Positions 14,801 to 26,040 of a DNA stretch of 64,000 nucleotides are shown here, piece by piece. Position 1 is the stretch's first letter; each line of letters opens with the position of its first letter. Below the pieces are notes generated by a model, which did no database searches, had not been told where the DNA came from, and was given only the letters and a program-made list of their open reading frames with translations. This DNA comes from Aptenodytes patagonicus (Eukaryota; Chordata; Aves; Sphenisciformes; Spheniscidae). The translations under genes and the position numbers were made by a program. The stretch covers positions 24,022,932 to 24,086,931 of the forward strand of contig NC_134950.1 of the NCBI RefSeq assembly GCF_965638725.1, read 5' to 3'.

Positions 14801-17800
14801 TAATCCCCAATGGCAAAGGCTTCATTGCCCTTTTCTTTTTCACGAGTAGCAATAAAAATCTTCTCTTTCTCTGTCATGCCTAGAAAAAATATTTATACAT
14901 AACAACTAACAACTTCCACAGATGCAATCAAAACACTGTCAGCTAAAATAGTTTGAATGTCAATCTGTATATTTTTTTTTTAAATAATATGGCTTACTAA
15001 AAGATAAATTTGTATTTTATTTTCTATAATAAGAACCAAATCCTTCTGATATGCATACAATTCAGAATGCAAGATGAAAGTGGTTGGCTAACCTCTACCA
15101 TTGATTTATAATAGCAGAAGTATGCTTTATTTCTTTATCTAGCACTCTCAACCTAAGCACAACATAAATATTTTAACTCATTATTAACACCAAGACTAGA
15201 ATTTTTTCAAATATGGCTTCAGTTAACCTCCTAAGAACTTTTAGCATCTCTACAGGCTGAAAAATAGATAAAGACACTTTTACGTCTATAATATGCTTCT
15301 TCAATTTGTATTTACACTCTACAACACAGTATTACAATTAAAGAAAAATTATGTTTCTAAGACATTACCAGTTGTGTCTATTTTCTTTTCGATTATAGGT
15401 AGCCTTGGCCTACTAAAGAATCTTGCTTTTGAGTTATTTTCTTCACAGCCTTCATCAATTTTAGAACACTCCTTTTCCACATCGAACCTTAAATTAATAA
15501 AAATAACAAATTCAATAATGCCGCATAGCAAGACTCGTCTACTAATAGAAAGGCATACTATATTTCCATTATAAACCAAAGGAAAAGAGAGATAAAGGCT
15601 GTGTTCAGTTATCCGTGACTAGTTAAGAAAAAGATGTTTAGTCTTATCTCCTTTCCTTGTGTTGTTTTTTTTTTGTGTACTACTTGTGCTTATATATTAC
15701 CTTCCCTCTTCCTCCTCCCTTCTGGTTAAAACCAAACCAAGAAAATGTCTGCATCACCTCCTCACCATCCCCCCCCCAAAAAGACAGGTAAAATTTAAGA
15801 AACAGTATCGTCAGGCTCAATCACAGCCCTATCGATCATCTCTATTAACTTTTGCCAAAATACCTAAGAAACAGCTTCAAAGCAATTAATACTGTAAAGG
15901 TGAGAGAGATTTAAAAATAGTCTCAGACACTTCCATGGTTACTCTGAAAAGCTGTGTTTAGGAAGTTATATCGAATAAATATTGCTGCTATAGTCCTATA
16001 AAACAAATACAGTAATAACCAATACTACACTATCTAGAAATACTACACTCGCTGCTTTTCTGTTTAGGACTTAATGAAAAATATTCTTTGCTTTCCACAA
16101 TAATCTTAACAATATGAATAATTTCTATCTGAAATAGGCACATAATTTTGAGAATGTATCCAATTCTAAACCTTCTCAGGTGAAACTAATTGTTCTCCAT
16201 TTTGATTCTGATCTTTTGCTAGCTTACTTTTACCTATTTATTGTAAATCAACCACATTTCAAAATATGTGCCTTTAAAATATGAAGTGAAACTTTTGAAG
16301 GTTTTGAAATTATCTTCAAAATGTTTTGAAAACACGATATGCTTCAAACCGGAAAATTTCTTTTTCAGTATACTGGTATTATCCAAAACAAATACATTAC
16401 ATGGGAAAACTCACAAACTGTAGTATTATCAGCATGCTAAAGCACTTAAAGATTGAGCACATAAAACGGCAAACAAAAATCCCAAAACGATTACTTTAAA
16501 TGACACAGAGAAAAGAGGGATGAAAGAATAAATTGTTGCAGAAGTTATTTTGATATCCTATTTTGTTTGTCCACATTTGAGCAGGAAGACCCCAATTTCT
16601 GAAACATACATGCATGAAAATAACTGATATGCACAACTGTTTGTAAGAACAGCATCTTATGCAGACAAGGTTTTTGTAGTGGTTTTGGGGTAGAGTGAGA
16701 CATTAAGAGTTTGATTACCCAAACCCCACAGTCTCTAGATTTAGCTCCCCATCGACAGCACTGGAAACTTGTACCTCCTCACCCTGATTCTACAGCATCA
16801 TATTCCAGATTTAAGGAGCTAGAGAGAAGCTGCTACAATGCAAAACACAGAAGTATGTGAATTTTCCCCTCCGTGTGCAACAATTCGGGGGCATCAATCT
16901 GTCACGTAACTTGGGAGGGTAATATGCCACCATTACATGACCAAAGAGTGTCTTTGTACCAGGGCTCCATCCTCCCTAGGAATAATCAGTTACTGTCTAA
17001 ACCTCTGATTATGTGTAATTGCATCTGAGCAAACTGATGCACCTGCCTCAAGCTCATTCTTTGTGGTCAGCAGGGCTCAGTGCAGGAATAAGGATTCATT
17101 AATTTTGTTTTTAATTTAGAATTCTGACTTTAGATACACAGAAGATCAAATTTATAAGCCCACGTTAAACAATTCTAGAAGTGCTTTCAAAAAAACCTGA
17201 TAAATTAAGCTAATTTTAATCCCTTGGTTTTACGTACCTCCTTAGATTTTGTATCTTGGATGTTGAAAGGAAAAATGAAATCTGAAACAAAATCACTTTT
17301 TATTTGTATTTTCTGCCGACTTGTTATATTTCACACAGCTTGAACAAAAGTGTAGACTAAATTGTTTTCAGCTGTTAGCACCACAATGCATCATTTGCAT
17401 TTTAACAGAACATTTATTATGGAAAACCTACGTTTCACTGAAGTGTTATAATTCCCTGAAATGTTGACCTTAATACTATGTTTCTAGAAAATACTTTAAA
17501 AAAACAGTATTTAATGATGTTCCATTACTAAACAAATATATAAGATTTAATAAAAACTTAAATATAAGGGATTTAACATACTTGTCCCATTCACTGTAAT
17601 CCCGTGGCATGTTTTTCTTGTTTCTTTGTTTGGTTGGTAATTTTTTGTTCTGAAAGAGAAACAGCCAGCCTGTAAGACAATTTTTTAAAGTGGAAATTCA
17701 CAGCCTTTTTTTGTTTTGTTTTGTTTCTGCAAAACATATTCTTAGTAACTAACACTATTCATGACTAATCTCAGCATAGTCTTGAAAACTTAATTAATCT

Positions 17801-19388
17801 TGCTTTAAAGCAAATCTTTATGTATTTGATGTATCGTTGTAATCTGAGGAGCTCTTCAAGTCTTACACTTTCTCTCCACTGCCCTGTATATGTCACAGAG
17901 GCACTGAATACAACTTTCAGATACAAGACTGCTCTTCCTAATTAGTATCTTGTGCTGCCATCTTCCAAACCATACTTTCAACACAAGCAAGGGAGAATTC
18001 AGTCTTGGGAAACCCCAGCCTTGTGATGAGGTGTTTGACACCGAGATTAAATCAGTAACCTTGTTTTAGGCTTGCCATTCTCAAGAGAACACAATGCACA
18101 GATTCTGATAACCCCTGGAACCTTCAAAACAAACTTACAAATGAAAAATCTGTTTGACTTCAAAATAGTGTCTGTACTTCTTTTGACTATTTCACACTCC
18201 AGTCAAGCTAATTCCCAAGATGATTTACACTCATTCTAGCTTTTAGACAAGCTCCATCATTGATATTTGCCTTAACTAGAATTTATCCTTAGGACCTTCC
18301 TGCAACAATCAGTCCCAATAACAGATTCGACTGACTTACATTGCAACCCATCTCCTACACTAATGGAACCTCTTTCCATAGCTGGCACCTTTTGCATTTC
18401 TTCTACCTCTGTCATGAGACTGTATTTCTGGCATGTCCCTCCCTGCTTGTTGACTTCAACAATACTTAATAGCAAGGTGTGGTTCCAAACAGGTATTCCA
18501 CAGTGGAACAACAGCCAGTTCAAAATATTCCCCATCTACTCTGTCCTGGCTGTTCAGCCTTCCTCTTACCTTGCAATCCATCACTCACTGAGTTAGATCA
18601 ATGTAATTGTTTGTAGAGTTGCAGGTTTACAATTATCTGGGTTCAAACAAACAATTTGCTAGAGATACAGTGCAATCCCTAAATATCTGTACCAGTTCAA
18701 CTGAGCATGATAAACTGGACCAAAGAAACAAGGAGCAACCTCTTAAACTAGCTTTACCAGTGGTGACACTGTAACAAGGAAATACTTCTGCAGTTGGATG
18801 TAAACACCACAATTTACATAACGCAAATGTGACCCTTCCTGTAAACATTTCTGACTATCTATAATATTAGGTTACACAAGCTTTTATAGTATATAACTTC
18901 AGAATTACTCTTAACGTTCTCAGTCTTTCAAGAAGCTAGACAAAATGACAAATAAATTTAGTGATCAGTGCATGTTTGGAGGAGGTAACTCCTAAATATG
19001 GCTTCCTGAAATATGACTTAGCATTATGTATGCATCCTGGTGTATATTACAAACGTTCTAATTTAATAAATATAAAATCTTTTTTTCAAACCAGAAGTCC
19101 TTAACTTAAATGAGCACAAAACCAGTAAAACTCAGAAGAAAACTCATAAGGTATTTATACTCATGCAACTTTAATTTAGGGAGAGAACTACAGCGTGTCC
19201 TTTTAAGGAATAAGGAAGAAGTGTTGACTCAAAAATGCACAATCTTTAAAATTCTAGGTCTCATATTCTTGGGACCATTGTAACCAAGTTGCGGCTCCAG
19301 CAGAGTCAGGAATTTCTCAATCAGTAATATTTCAGAGCATCTCATCCAAGAGGCTTTGATGAAAAATGTATGTTTGCATACTGTGGAA

Positions 19389-19432
<44 letters not shown>

Positions 19433-22400
19433 AATCTCCCCTTGTCATTTTTCTTGCCAGAACTCACAATGCATGGATCCCACAGGGTTTGAAATCTGGT
19501 GAACAATTTCTGGACCAAAGATCAAAGCACGGACTGGCTTCAGTTCAGGTGACACAGAATTTGACCTTGGTTCTCCTCTGGGTCCCGTGGGATGGCCTAA
19601 GACATTACTATTCTGTGTCAGCTAACCAGTATTCTTTATTAGTTCAGAGTATCCAAAATAACATGAAGGCTATATAGATACCATCACAGTGGATTTTTAT
19701 AACATAAAACTTGGAATGTGTGTTGCATGCCCTGGACTGTAGCATGAGGAGGTATTTGAGGACAGAAATCTTTCTGGAATAGTATTAGGAAACTCTCTTT
19801 GGCAAAGGAACCTAAGTCTGCTGAAATCCCATCCATACAGTCTTTTGGAAATGAGTATCTCTAAACCCATGCTTTAGTTCTGTCCTGGAAAAAATGAGGC
19901 AGCAAAAACAATAATTAAGCAATGTGGACAGTTAGGAACAGAAAAACTCAAGTTGTCTCTCCAGTCCTCTTTTATTTTGCAGTATAGATGTAACCTCGAA
20001 GTCCTGAGCTGTGTGAAAGAAAAACAGGGGTGTAAGACAGAAACTTCCATATTTGTTAAAGAGGGAAATATTGCATGAAGTTCACTCTTTATCTATTCAT
20101 TTTTGGAAAATCTTCCCCATGACTTCACATCAATAAAAAGAAAAGAAGACACCATCTAGAGATACAAGCTATTAGTAGTGAATTAAAACTGTACCTAGAT
20201 TTAGTATCAGCAAGAATATCTGATTACAGACACAAGATGCTTCCATTTACCAAACCTGTACCCATTGGTGCAATCCACTGTTTTAGGGTCAATAAGGATT
20301 TCCAGAATTGGCTTCATTGAAGATACTGAACTTTTTATGCATCAGATCAGATGAACATACAGAGTCTCCAATCAAATAACAACATAAAATTGTGGAAGGG
20401 TTTGTGGATTCCTTTCTAGCAGAGAGGAGAAATTTATCATGCCAACTTTATACTTGATACCACATTACAAAATTATGTGATGCCAGTGTAAAAAATAATT
20501 ACAGTCCTAATTGATTAGCAAAACATGTTTAAAAAGTGTAAGATTACACATAGCTTTATCAGCAAGCAAGAAAAGAAGTAAAAACTGATTAAGTATATTA
20601 ATCTAATTTTTTTGAGATTTCATATTACAGGTATAAATTTAGCATATACTATAGAAACAGCTTATTTTTATTCAGTAGTCATCTAGTAGTGGTATAACTG
20701 CACTGCTACATAGAAAGACTGAACCCTCAAACTCAATTTCAGGCCTCCCTTCTCTCTTCCAGGACAGGTTACAACTACTTCAGAGGCCGTCTGCTTGGAC
20801 AAAAGGAATGGAAATCATGTACCACAGATAAGGCATAAAGCTGTATCTAGATTTCCTGGGTAATAACGCTAACACCTAAACCTTGTATGGAGAACAAAAG
20901 ATAAAAACTTGACCTGAAGACTGTTGCATGGTTTAAAGTAGGAGAAAAAAAATATTTTGTCTGAATAAATATTTTGTCTTTGAATGGAGAACACATCCTC
21001 TTTAGTAAAACTGTATATCCTAGATTTCAAGCCACTTTCCACCATTTTATACTTACATTCTAATCTGGATTCACTGACTTCACATGCTATTGTATTTACC
21101 ATTTTCTGTTCTAGAAAACACTTATACAGGACACAAATCAAAAGTAAAGCTACAGTGGCACTCTTCATCTCAGCAAAATAGGATAGTCAAGAGGAACATA
21201 TATTGCAAAATGTGAAAGAGGACAGATAAATGAAAAAACCCCCTCAAAACAAAAGCACACCTTAGTCTCAATACTAACCACTTATAAAGCATTACACTGG
21301 AATTCCCAACCTCTTTGTATACCACATAACGGAGAGTGCCTAGTTATCCCAAATGTCTGCCTTGGTCTGATGTCTAAGTACCCGCTGACAATAAGGAGTA
21401 GTTTCTGACAACACAGGAACACAAATCAGACATTTATTAATACATAATTATTCCAATAAAATTTGTCAAATTAACAATTAATAAGAAATATCACATGACC
21501 TGTAAGGATCCTTTCATAACATTTCTCACTTCCAAAAAGAAAAATCCTTCAGTGAATTTGTTGTAACAGTGTCCCAGAATTCCAAAGAAAATAGTGGGAA
21601 TCAGACTGAAGCCATCCATGATAACATCTGACAATTCAAAAAAGTCCCATCCCGCACCTATATATCCCTCCAATAGCACTGCATTTAGCATTAGTAAGGA
21701 AAGCTGGTCACAAACAAACCAGATTTCAGGCAGATAAATACATGGAAAAAAACCATGAGGAAACTAACACCTAGGAAAAAATGTAAATGTTTATTCTGTA
21801 GTTCTGAGATTTGTTAAGTATGCTTTATGACTAAAGCTGGAATACCAACTCAAGGTATAAAATAAGGGGAATCAAAGGCTACATATACACCAGTGCAACC
21901 CAATACAGAAGTGGCTATAGAGTGAAACAGTTGGTGCAGAGGGTCCAACATCCACACTGTATGTGTTTCAGGGTATTTATTTTGGACTAGCTCCTGTCTG
22001 GTCTCATAGAACAAAAGCCTACTGGCAGCTGGAGAAAATCTCCTAGCATAGTTTCATTCAAAAGGAACCTAGTTCATATGCTTAAGCATCACTTTGAAAT
22101 GTGAATCAAAGAACAGAAAAGGGTGTTTAAGAATTTGCTCCAGAAGTTAGTTCTTGATCAGAATTAAAACATTGTTACAAGACACATGCTAGTACTAAGG
22201 AGGCTCTTTTGTTTAGGCATTAGTCTCTTGCAAGGGAACTTAAAGGTTTTTATTTTCTGGTTAAGAAAATAAATCTAGTAAGAAAGGCTCAATGATCAGA
22301 AGTTTGTACATATAAAATTTCCTGATTTTAGAAAGACAATTACAGACATAAGAAAACTGGAGATACCTGATTAGCAGGAAGACAGCTACTGGAACAACGA

Positions 22401-24254
22401 ATAGGAGGCAAGTTATCTTGTCTTTCATGCAGGGTGTCTGTTCTCAGGAACTGTGGTTTCTTATCATCTTCATTCATTTCTGCCACCCAGCTCTGAAAAT
22501 AAATAAATAATGTATCTGTACCTTAAAGCAGTAGAGCAGATATACTTCACAGTCTACAATGACCCTAACAACTATCCTTATAATGCACTGCTCTTAATGG
22601 GAAAAAGCAATTAAGACAAAAAGCAATCGTGCTTTTTTGAATAAAAAGTAATCTACAAAAAGAAAATCTGTAGAGTTAAAATGGACATTAAAGATTCAGT
22701 GACATTAATTTGGTAAAATAATAAAAAAAACCCAACATAATCCTTTGATCATTTCCTCATTTAATCAAATAATTACATTCTACCTATGCACAAAAGATGT
22801 ATCAATATACATCAAAGTGATTACATTACTGACCATTATAAATTAGTTATACCATACCATCAGTTCACCACTAATTGTTTTCCATTCTTCAGCTGTGAAA
22901 TCAGAAGCTGTGGCTGCAGGCTTATCTTTTCTCAGAGCTCTGCTCCCTGGATCTAAATGCTCAATACGCTTTTCACAAAACAATGTAAGTTCAGGATAAT
23001 ATCCCTCTTCACCAGACCTTTAAAATGCAGACATAAAAGTTACAAAAGAGAACTAAGCTGCACTGCGTCCTCCATATTTTTCTGCATGTGTAGTGTCTGT
23101 GTAGTCACCACAGTGACTGCAGAGGACTATTTTCCTGTTAGAGCTGAATTCTACTATCACCTAATAACATTTTGATCAGAAAATTCCAATGAGTTAACCT
23201 TCAACCATTTTCCAGTGGACACACATACACAGTTCAAAATTATCATCACAGTGCTCATAAAAAAATGCTCGTCATTTTCAGCAAACATTAAATAGGCATG
23301 GCATCTGAAATTACCACAGTCAGGCAAGACAGCTTCATGACAGAACCAAAATCCAGCGACAGCATTTGAGAAAAACCTGGCATTGAGTTACTCAGATCTT
23401 TTGGATGGCTAAAACAGGACTTGGATTTCTAGCGTTATAATTTGTATCATGGATTTCTAGCATTACCCTCAGCATAAGAAAGACACAGACCTGTTGGAGC
23501 GGATCCAGAAGAGGGCCACAAAAATGATCAGGGGGATGGAACACCTCTCCTATGAAGAAAGGCTGAGAGAGTTGGGGTTGTTCAGCCTGGAGAAGAGAAG
23601 GCTTTGGGGAGACCTTATTGCAGCCTTTCAGTACTTAAAGGGGGCTTATAAAAAAGATGGCAGCAAACTTTTTAGCAGGGCCTGTTGCGACAGGACAAGG
23701 GGGAATGGCTTTAAACTAAAGGGGGATAGATTTAGACTAGATAGAAGGAAGAAATTTTTTACACTGAGGGTGGTGAAGCACTGGCACAGGTTGCCCAGAG
23801 AGGTGGTGGATGCCCCATCCCTGGAAACATTCAAGGTCAGGTTGGACGGGGCTCTGAGGAAGCTGATCTAGTTGAAGATGTCCCTGCCCACGGCATGGGG
23901 GTTGGACTACGTGACCTTTAAAGGTCCCTTCCAACCCAAACTATTCTATGATTTGGACACTTTTAACATGATTACTTTAACTCTGTATTTTAATTTTTCA
24001 ACTAGAAAGTCACAAAGAGGTTCAAGACAAATAGAGTATTTAGGTACAGGTTCCTTCGAATTTTACAGAACAGGAATATAACTAGCAATGAAGTTAAGAA
24101 AATATAATGTTTACCTTAACACCCTGAGAATCTTTTCCAGGTGTTTCACATCTGTGCATTTTTCAATGAACTTGTAGTCCAGATGACCAATAGGTATTTG
24201 ATATGTTTTAGTGGTTCCTTGGTCCAGCAAAAATGGTACTGACTGATCACCCAT
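5726..24254 (-). CDS. SPAG1: SPAG1, sperm-associated antigen 1 / dynein axonemal assembly factor (5' part, nine coding exons)
   Basis: SPAG1 is a cytoplasmic TPR co-chaperone needed to preassemble axonemal dynein arms; human mutations cause primary ciliary dyskinesia (family knowledge). Nine minus-strand exons join in phase: 24254-24115, 23017-22858, 22492-22367, 17649-17582, 15487-15369, 14879-14774, 9190-9060, 8398-8292 and 5888-5726. They give 1,120 nt, or 373 codons plus one base. The recalled human protein (about 926 residues) aligns along the whole length: [20 protein letters not shown] near residue 13, EEGYYPEL near 50, [15 protein letters not shown] near 158, and a TPR array from about 213 to 314. 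The acidic stretch [11 protein letters not shown] follows at about 348-358. The GTP-binding segment, later TPRs and C-terminal domain are absent because the gene continues below position 1. Every junction is GT-AG. Assignment is very secure; exact ends rest on my own splice reading. Confidence 0.95.
5889..8291. other. SPAG1 intron
   Basis: Intronic, AT-rich sequence. I recognise no exon, RNA gene or clear mobile element. Confidence 0.55.
8292..8398 (-). CDS. SPAG1: SPAG1 coding exon 8 (third TPR)
   Basis: This exon encodes [20 protein letters not shown] and then [16 protein letters not shown], the third TPR (residues about 284-319). The acceptor is CCTTTGTAG|C and the donor AAG|GTAAAG. It ends in phase 0. 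Confidence 0.95.
9060..9190 (-). CDS. SPAG1: SPAG1 coding exon 7 (second TPR)
   Basis: This exon encodes [20 protein letters not shown] and then [16 protein letters not shown], a complete TPR with the family positions N-N-x-A and A-x-x-D-C. The acceptor is TTTTTTCAG|G and the donor G|GTAAAG. The 5.6-kb intron upstream contains the largest CR1 element of the window. Confidence 0.95.
9310..12700 (+). mobile_element. CR1 LINE, near full length, decayed
   Basis: A non-LTR retrotransposon of the main avian family lies antisense to SPAG1 in its intron. Blocks occur in CR1 order. First is the 5' region, with GTTGTAGGCAGGGCTTTAGC-like text at about 9,665-9,690. Next is the GCCAACACCCTTGCTAACCT block at 9,760. 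The endonuclease region follows near 10,000 (ATATGGTGGGATAG), then reverse transcriptase remnants, and last the 3' tail ending ATTCTATGATTCTG at about 12,699. Frameshifts and stops are frequent, with no long intact frame, so it is an old inactive copy. Most avian CR1 copies are strongly 5'-truncated, so a 3.4-kb copy is notable. The 5' edge is approximate. Confidence 0.75.
9783..9840 (+). repeat. Two-copy 29-bp tandem duplication inside the CR1
   Basis: Copies at 9783-9811 and 9812-9840 both run from AAGGAGGACTCT to GTTCGCTGGG with a few differences. It sits at the junction region between the 5' part and the endonuclease-coding part of the element. Confidence 0.8.
12706..14773. other. SPAG1 intron remainder after the long CR1
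   Basis: AT-rich intron between the CR1 element and coding exon 6. It contains an unexplained minus-strand open frame of 159 codons at 13938-14417, dealt with under findings. No other structure is recognised. Confidence 0.5.
14774..14879 (-). CDS. SPAG1: SPAG1 coding exon 6 (start of TPR array)
   Basis: This exon encodes [20 protein letters not shown] and then [15 protein letters not shown], which is helix A and most of helix B of the first TPR (residues about 205-239). The acceptor is TTTTCTAG|GC and the donor CG|GTGAGT, a strong site. It is nearly identical to the human protein in the [10 protein letters not shown] core. Confidence 0.95.
15369..15487 (-). CDS. SPAG1: SPAG1 coding exon 5
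   Basis: This exon encodes [16 protein letters not shown] and, near its end, [10 protein letters not shown], just before the first TPR. The acceptor is TTTAAG|G. The donor is G|GTAATG, which lacks the usual GTRAGT core, so inclusion may be less efficient. Phase with both neighbours is correct. Confidence 0.92.
15488..17581. other. SPAG1 intron
   Basis: AT-rich intronic sequence between coding exons 5 and 4. Nothing is recognised apart from short homopolymer runs. Confidence 0.5.
17582..17649 (-). CDS. SPAG1: SPAG1 coding exon 4
   Basis: This 68-nt exon encodes a lysine-rich linker followed by [10 protein letters not shown], matching human TPRDYAEWDK. The acceptor is TTTCAG|AAC and the donor AA|GTATGT. 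Exon 3 lies about 4.7 kb away. Confidence 0.93.
17650..22366. other. SPAG1 intron
   Basis: This 4.7-kb intron has somewhat higher GC at 17,850-18,850, where several short minus-strand frames occur without recognisable product, and a pure A39 run at 19391-19429. I see no clear mobile element or exon. Confidence 0.5.
19391..19429 (+). repeat. Pure A39 homopolymer
   Basis: Thirty-nine uninterrupted A residues. No poly(A) signal, recognisable retrocopy or target-site duplication is visible beside it. Confidence 0.95.
22367..22492 (-). CDS. SPAG1: SPAG1 coding exon 3
   Basis: This is a symmetrical exon of exactly 42 codons (residues 101-142), starting [12 protein letters not shown] and containing RQDNLPPIR, which matches the human KDNLPPVR region. 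The acceptor is TATTTTCAG|A and the donor CAG|GTATCT. Because it is in phase at both ends, skipping it would keep the frame. Confidence 0.92.
22858..23017 (-). CDS. SPAG1: SPAG1 coding exon 2
   Basis: This exon encodes residues 47-100, including [30 protein letters not shown] and FTAEEW, all close to the human protein. The acceptor is TTTAAAG|G and the donor ATG|GTATGG. The reading frame is open throughout and joins its neighbours in phase. Confidence 0.92.
23468..23954 (+). mobile_element. CR1 LINE 3' fragment
   Basis: This 5'-truncated CR1 lies in the SPAG1 intron between coding exons 2 and 1, antisense to the gene. It retains the end of ORF2: a frame of about 125 codons from 23494 to 23871 with [15 protein letters not shown] and [19 protein letters not shown], hallmarks of the CR1 C-terminus. 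The 3' UTR ends CTATTCTATGATT. It is uninterrupted, so moderately young. Confidence 0.92.
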
Positions 24255-24256
24255 AA
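24115..24256 (-). CDS. SPAG1: SPAG1 coding exon 1 (start codon exon)
   Basis: The acceptor TTTAG precedes TT-ATG; the start codon occupies 24254-24252. It encodes residues 1-46 plus two bases, and the donor is AAG|GTAAAC. After splicing to the 25,551 donor the start context has G at -3 and G at +4, which is favourable. Similarity to the human N-terminus begins at about residue 13. The first dozen residues differ from the human ones I recall, which is usual for this end. Confidence 0.9.
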
Positions 24257-25550
24257 CTAAATATTAAAAGAAAAAAAATGTAGTGATTCTGTAAGCACTG
24301 TTATATTTTGAAGCAATGCTAATTTAAGGAATAACCCTGCTCATGCTCCGAAGTACTACTCTGTTATGCAAGCAGACCTACTGCCACAAAAGAAAAATTT
24401 CAAATTTGAAGACCTGATCACACAAACTGTTCTTGACAGAGGTTTACTGGCAGAAGTATGGTTATATACGAGATATATTTTGGAAAAAGAATATACAGTA
24501 TATAAGTACAACTTTACTGTTTCTGCAAGGCAGAACAAGTCAAAAAGACTGCTTAAAGAAAAATTGCCAATTTTTGCCTACCACATTCTCTATTTTTCTT
24601 TAAACACAATATGGTATTACCTATTTTAAGCAAGTGTGGTGGGTATGAAGGAGAAGATGGTGCAGGACGCTCTTTTTTTCAGACGGAAGATGTTAACCAA
24701 CTCAGTGTATCTAATGGAATGATAACCTTTCTCTGTAGCCAAAATAAATCTAATTGTCTTTCCTCACTAACTGCATTTTCTGGGCCCCTGATTATAATAC
24801 TGTACTAATCTGAATCTTTGCCAGCAAGTCTGTAACTGATGAAGTGAGGTGTTCAAATTGGACACTTCCTGTCTCCCTGTACCTTTGATCTGCTTATCTG
24901 CATCCTTTTTCTATTTTGATTCCAAGCTCTGTAGAGCAGAAATTCTTTTTTTCCCCATGTTATATAGTGCTTAAAGTGATCAGCTATTTTTAACAAGTAC
25001 GACAAGGGCAGCTACCCAGTATGTGATAACAACTACGTATGGATATAAACCCGATTAAAATAATTGTGTTCTAATGTCTAGCATAATTACACATATTAAT
25101 TTGTAGTTGCACAAAAACGTTTACAATGCAGTATCACTTAAATAATAACTGGTCACAATTAGGTACTACAAAAATATAGGATTCTGCCCCAAGAATTTAC
25201 AGTTTCAGTACAGGAAAAGAAACAACATGCATGGAGAGACAGACGAATACAGGAAATAATTAGACAGGAGTAAAAAGCAAGAGAGGCACTCATCACAAAA
25301 CTGCAACATTTTCCCCCATTCCAGTATTTCCATAAATGTTGGGAACAGGGAGTTCCCTCGAGTGCCCAGAGCAGCTCTCAGGCAATGCAGTAAGAAGGAG
25401 ACCTCGATCGCACGGGGGCACAGCACCGCCACAGCCAAACGCGCTCCTCTCCTCCGGCCAGCTGCGGGCAGCTCCCCGAAGCCGCAGCACCGTGCCCTGC
25501 TCCGCGGCCGCCGACAATACAAGTTTCACGCCCCGGCGCCAGGAATTTAC
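24257..25550. other. SPAG1 first intron
   Basis: This intron joins the non-coding exon to the start-codon exon. A possible old dispersed amniote repeat lies at 25150-25270. Otherwise nothing is recognised. Confidence 0.5.
25150..25270 (+). repeat. Possible second fragment of the same old repeat
   Basis: Contains CTGCCCCAAGAATTTACAGT followed by a purine-rich stretch, the continuation expected of the element glimpsed at 2171. The identification is by memory of the pattern only. Confidence 0.3.
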
Positions 25551-25640
25551 CTTAAAAACGACACCGAAGGCTCCCCTCACACCACAACCGGAGCAGCGCG
25601 GCCAGCCCGTGCCTAGCAACTGTTGCTATGTACAACATGG
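25551..25640 (-). other. SPAG1: SPAG1 probable non-coding first exon
   Basis: The donor TTTAAG|GTAAAT ends this exon at 25551, inside the CpG island. Splicing to the acceptor at 24257-24258 puts the start codon two bases into the next exon. The upstream edge is not visible; a start between about 25,570 and 25,640 is inferred from the X-box-like site at 25609-25627. Confidence 0.6.
25609..25627. promoter_or_regulatory. Candidate RFX X-box at the SPAG1 promoter
   Basis: The sequence reads GTGCC-T-AGCAAC followed by T-GTTGCT, so the AGCAAC half-site is mirrored by an inverted GTTGCT half-site. The CCTAGCAAC core is typical of RFX X-boxes. RFX factors with FOXJ1 drive motile-cilium genes, and SPAG1 is one. 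Position, about 60-75 bases upstream of the first donor, fits a promoter-proximal site. Binding is inferred. Confidence 0.5.
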
Positions 25641-26040
25641 CGGCCGGCGCCAGGGACGCGCCCAGGCGAGCCGCAGAGAAGCGGGGACGACGGTGCGGAC
25701 ACGGGGCTGCCCTCCCCAGTGACCCCCTTACGAGGCTCCCACAGAGCCCCGCCGAGCTCCAGCACTGACACTGGCGTCGCGTGGGGGACTCCAACACCCA
25801 CCTGCCCGGTGCCGCGCTGCCTCCGGGAGACGGACGCGACCTGACCCTCGCGTCAGCTGTGGGACGCCCGTCACTCGCTCGCCTCCGCGCATGCGCAGCT
25901 GGGCTGTGGCGGAGGGGGCGCTGCACGCCCCCCTTCTCCACCGGGCGGGAGTGAGGCCCCGCTTTCAGGGCTGAGGAGAGCGGCGAGAGCGGCGAGAGCG
26001 GGCGCGGCGGCGCTTCCCGCCCTCGGGCTGGGTGGGGGGC

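Larger units (their letters stand above)
25340..26040. promoter_or_regulatory. CpG island at the SPAG1 start
   Basis: This is about 700 bases of GC-rich, CpG-dense sequence in AT-rich surroundings, including a NotI-type GCGGCCGC at about 25,504. A short GAGAGCGGC-like tandem array lies at about 25,976-26,005. It contains the SPAG1 first-exon donor and the RFX-like site. Open frames here are typical of stop-poor GC-rich DNA and I do not call them genes. Confidence 0.85.

Noticed and set aside
25205-25941. Several overlapping frames on both strands at the SPAG1 start
   Set aside because: CpG-island artefacts; the region is promoter plus non-coding first exon.
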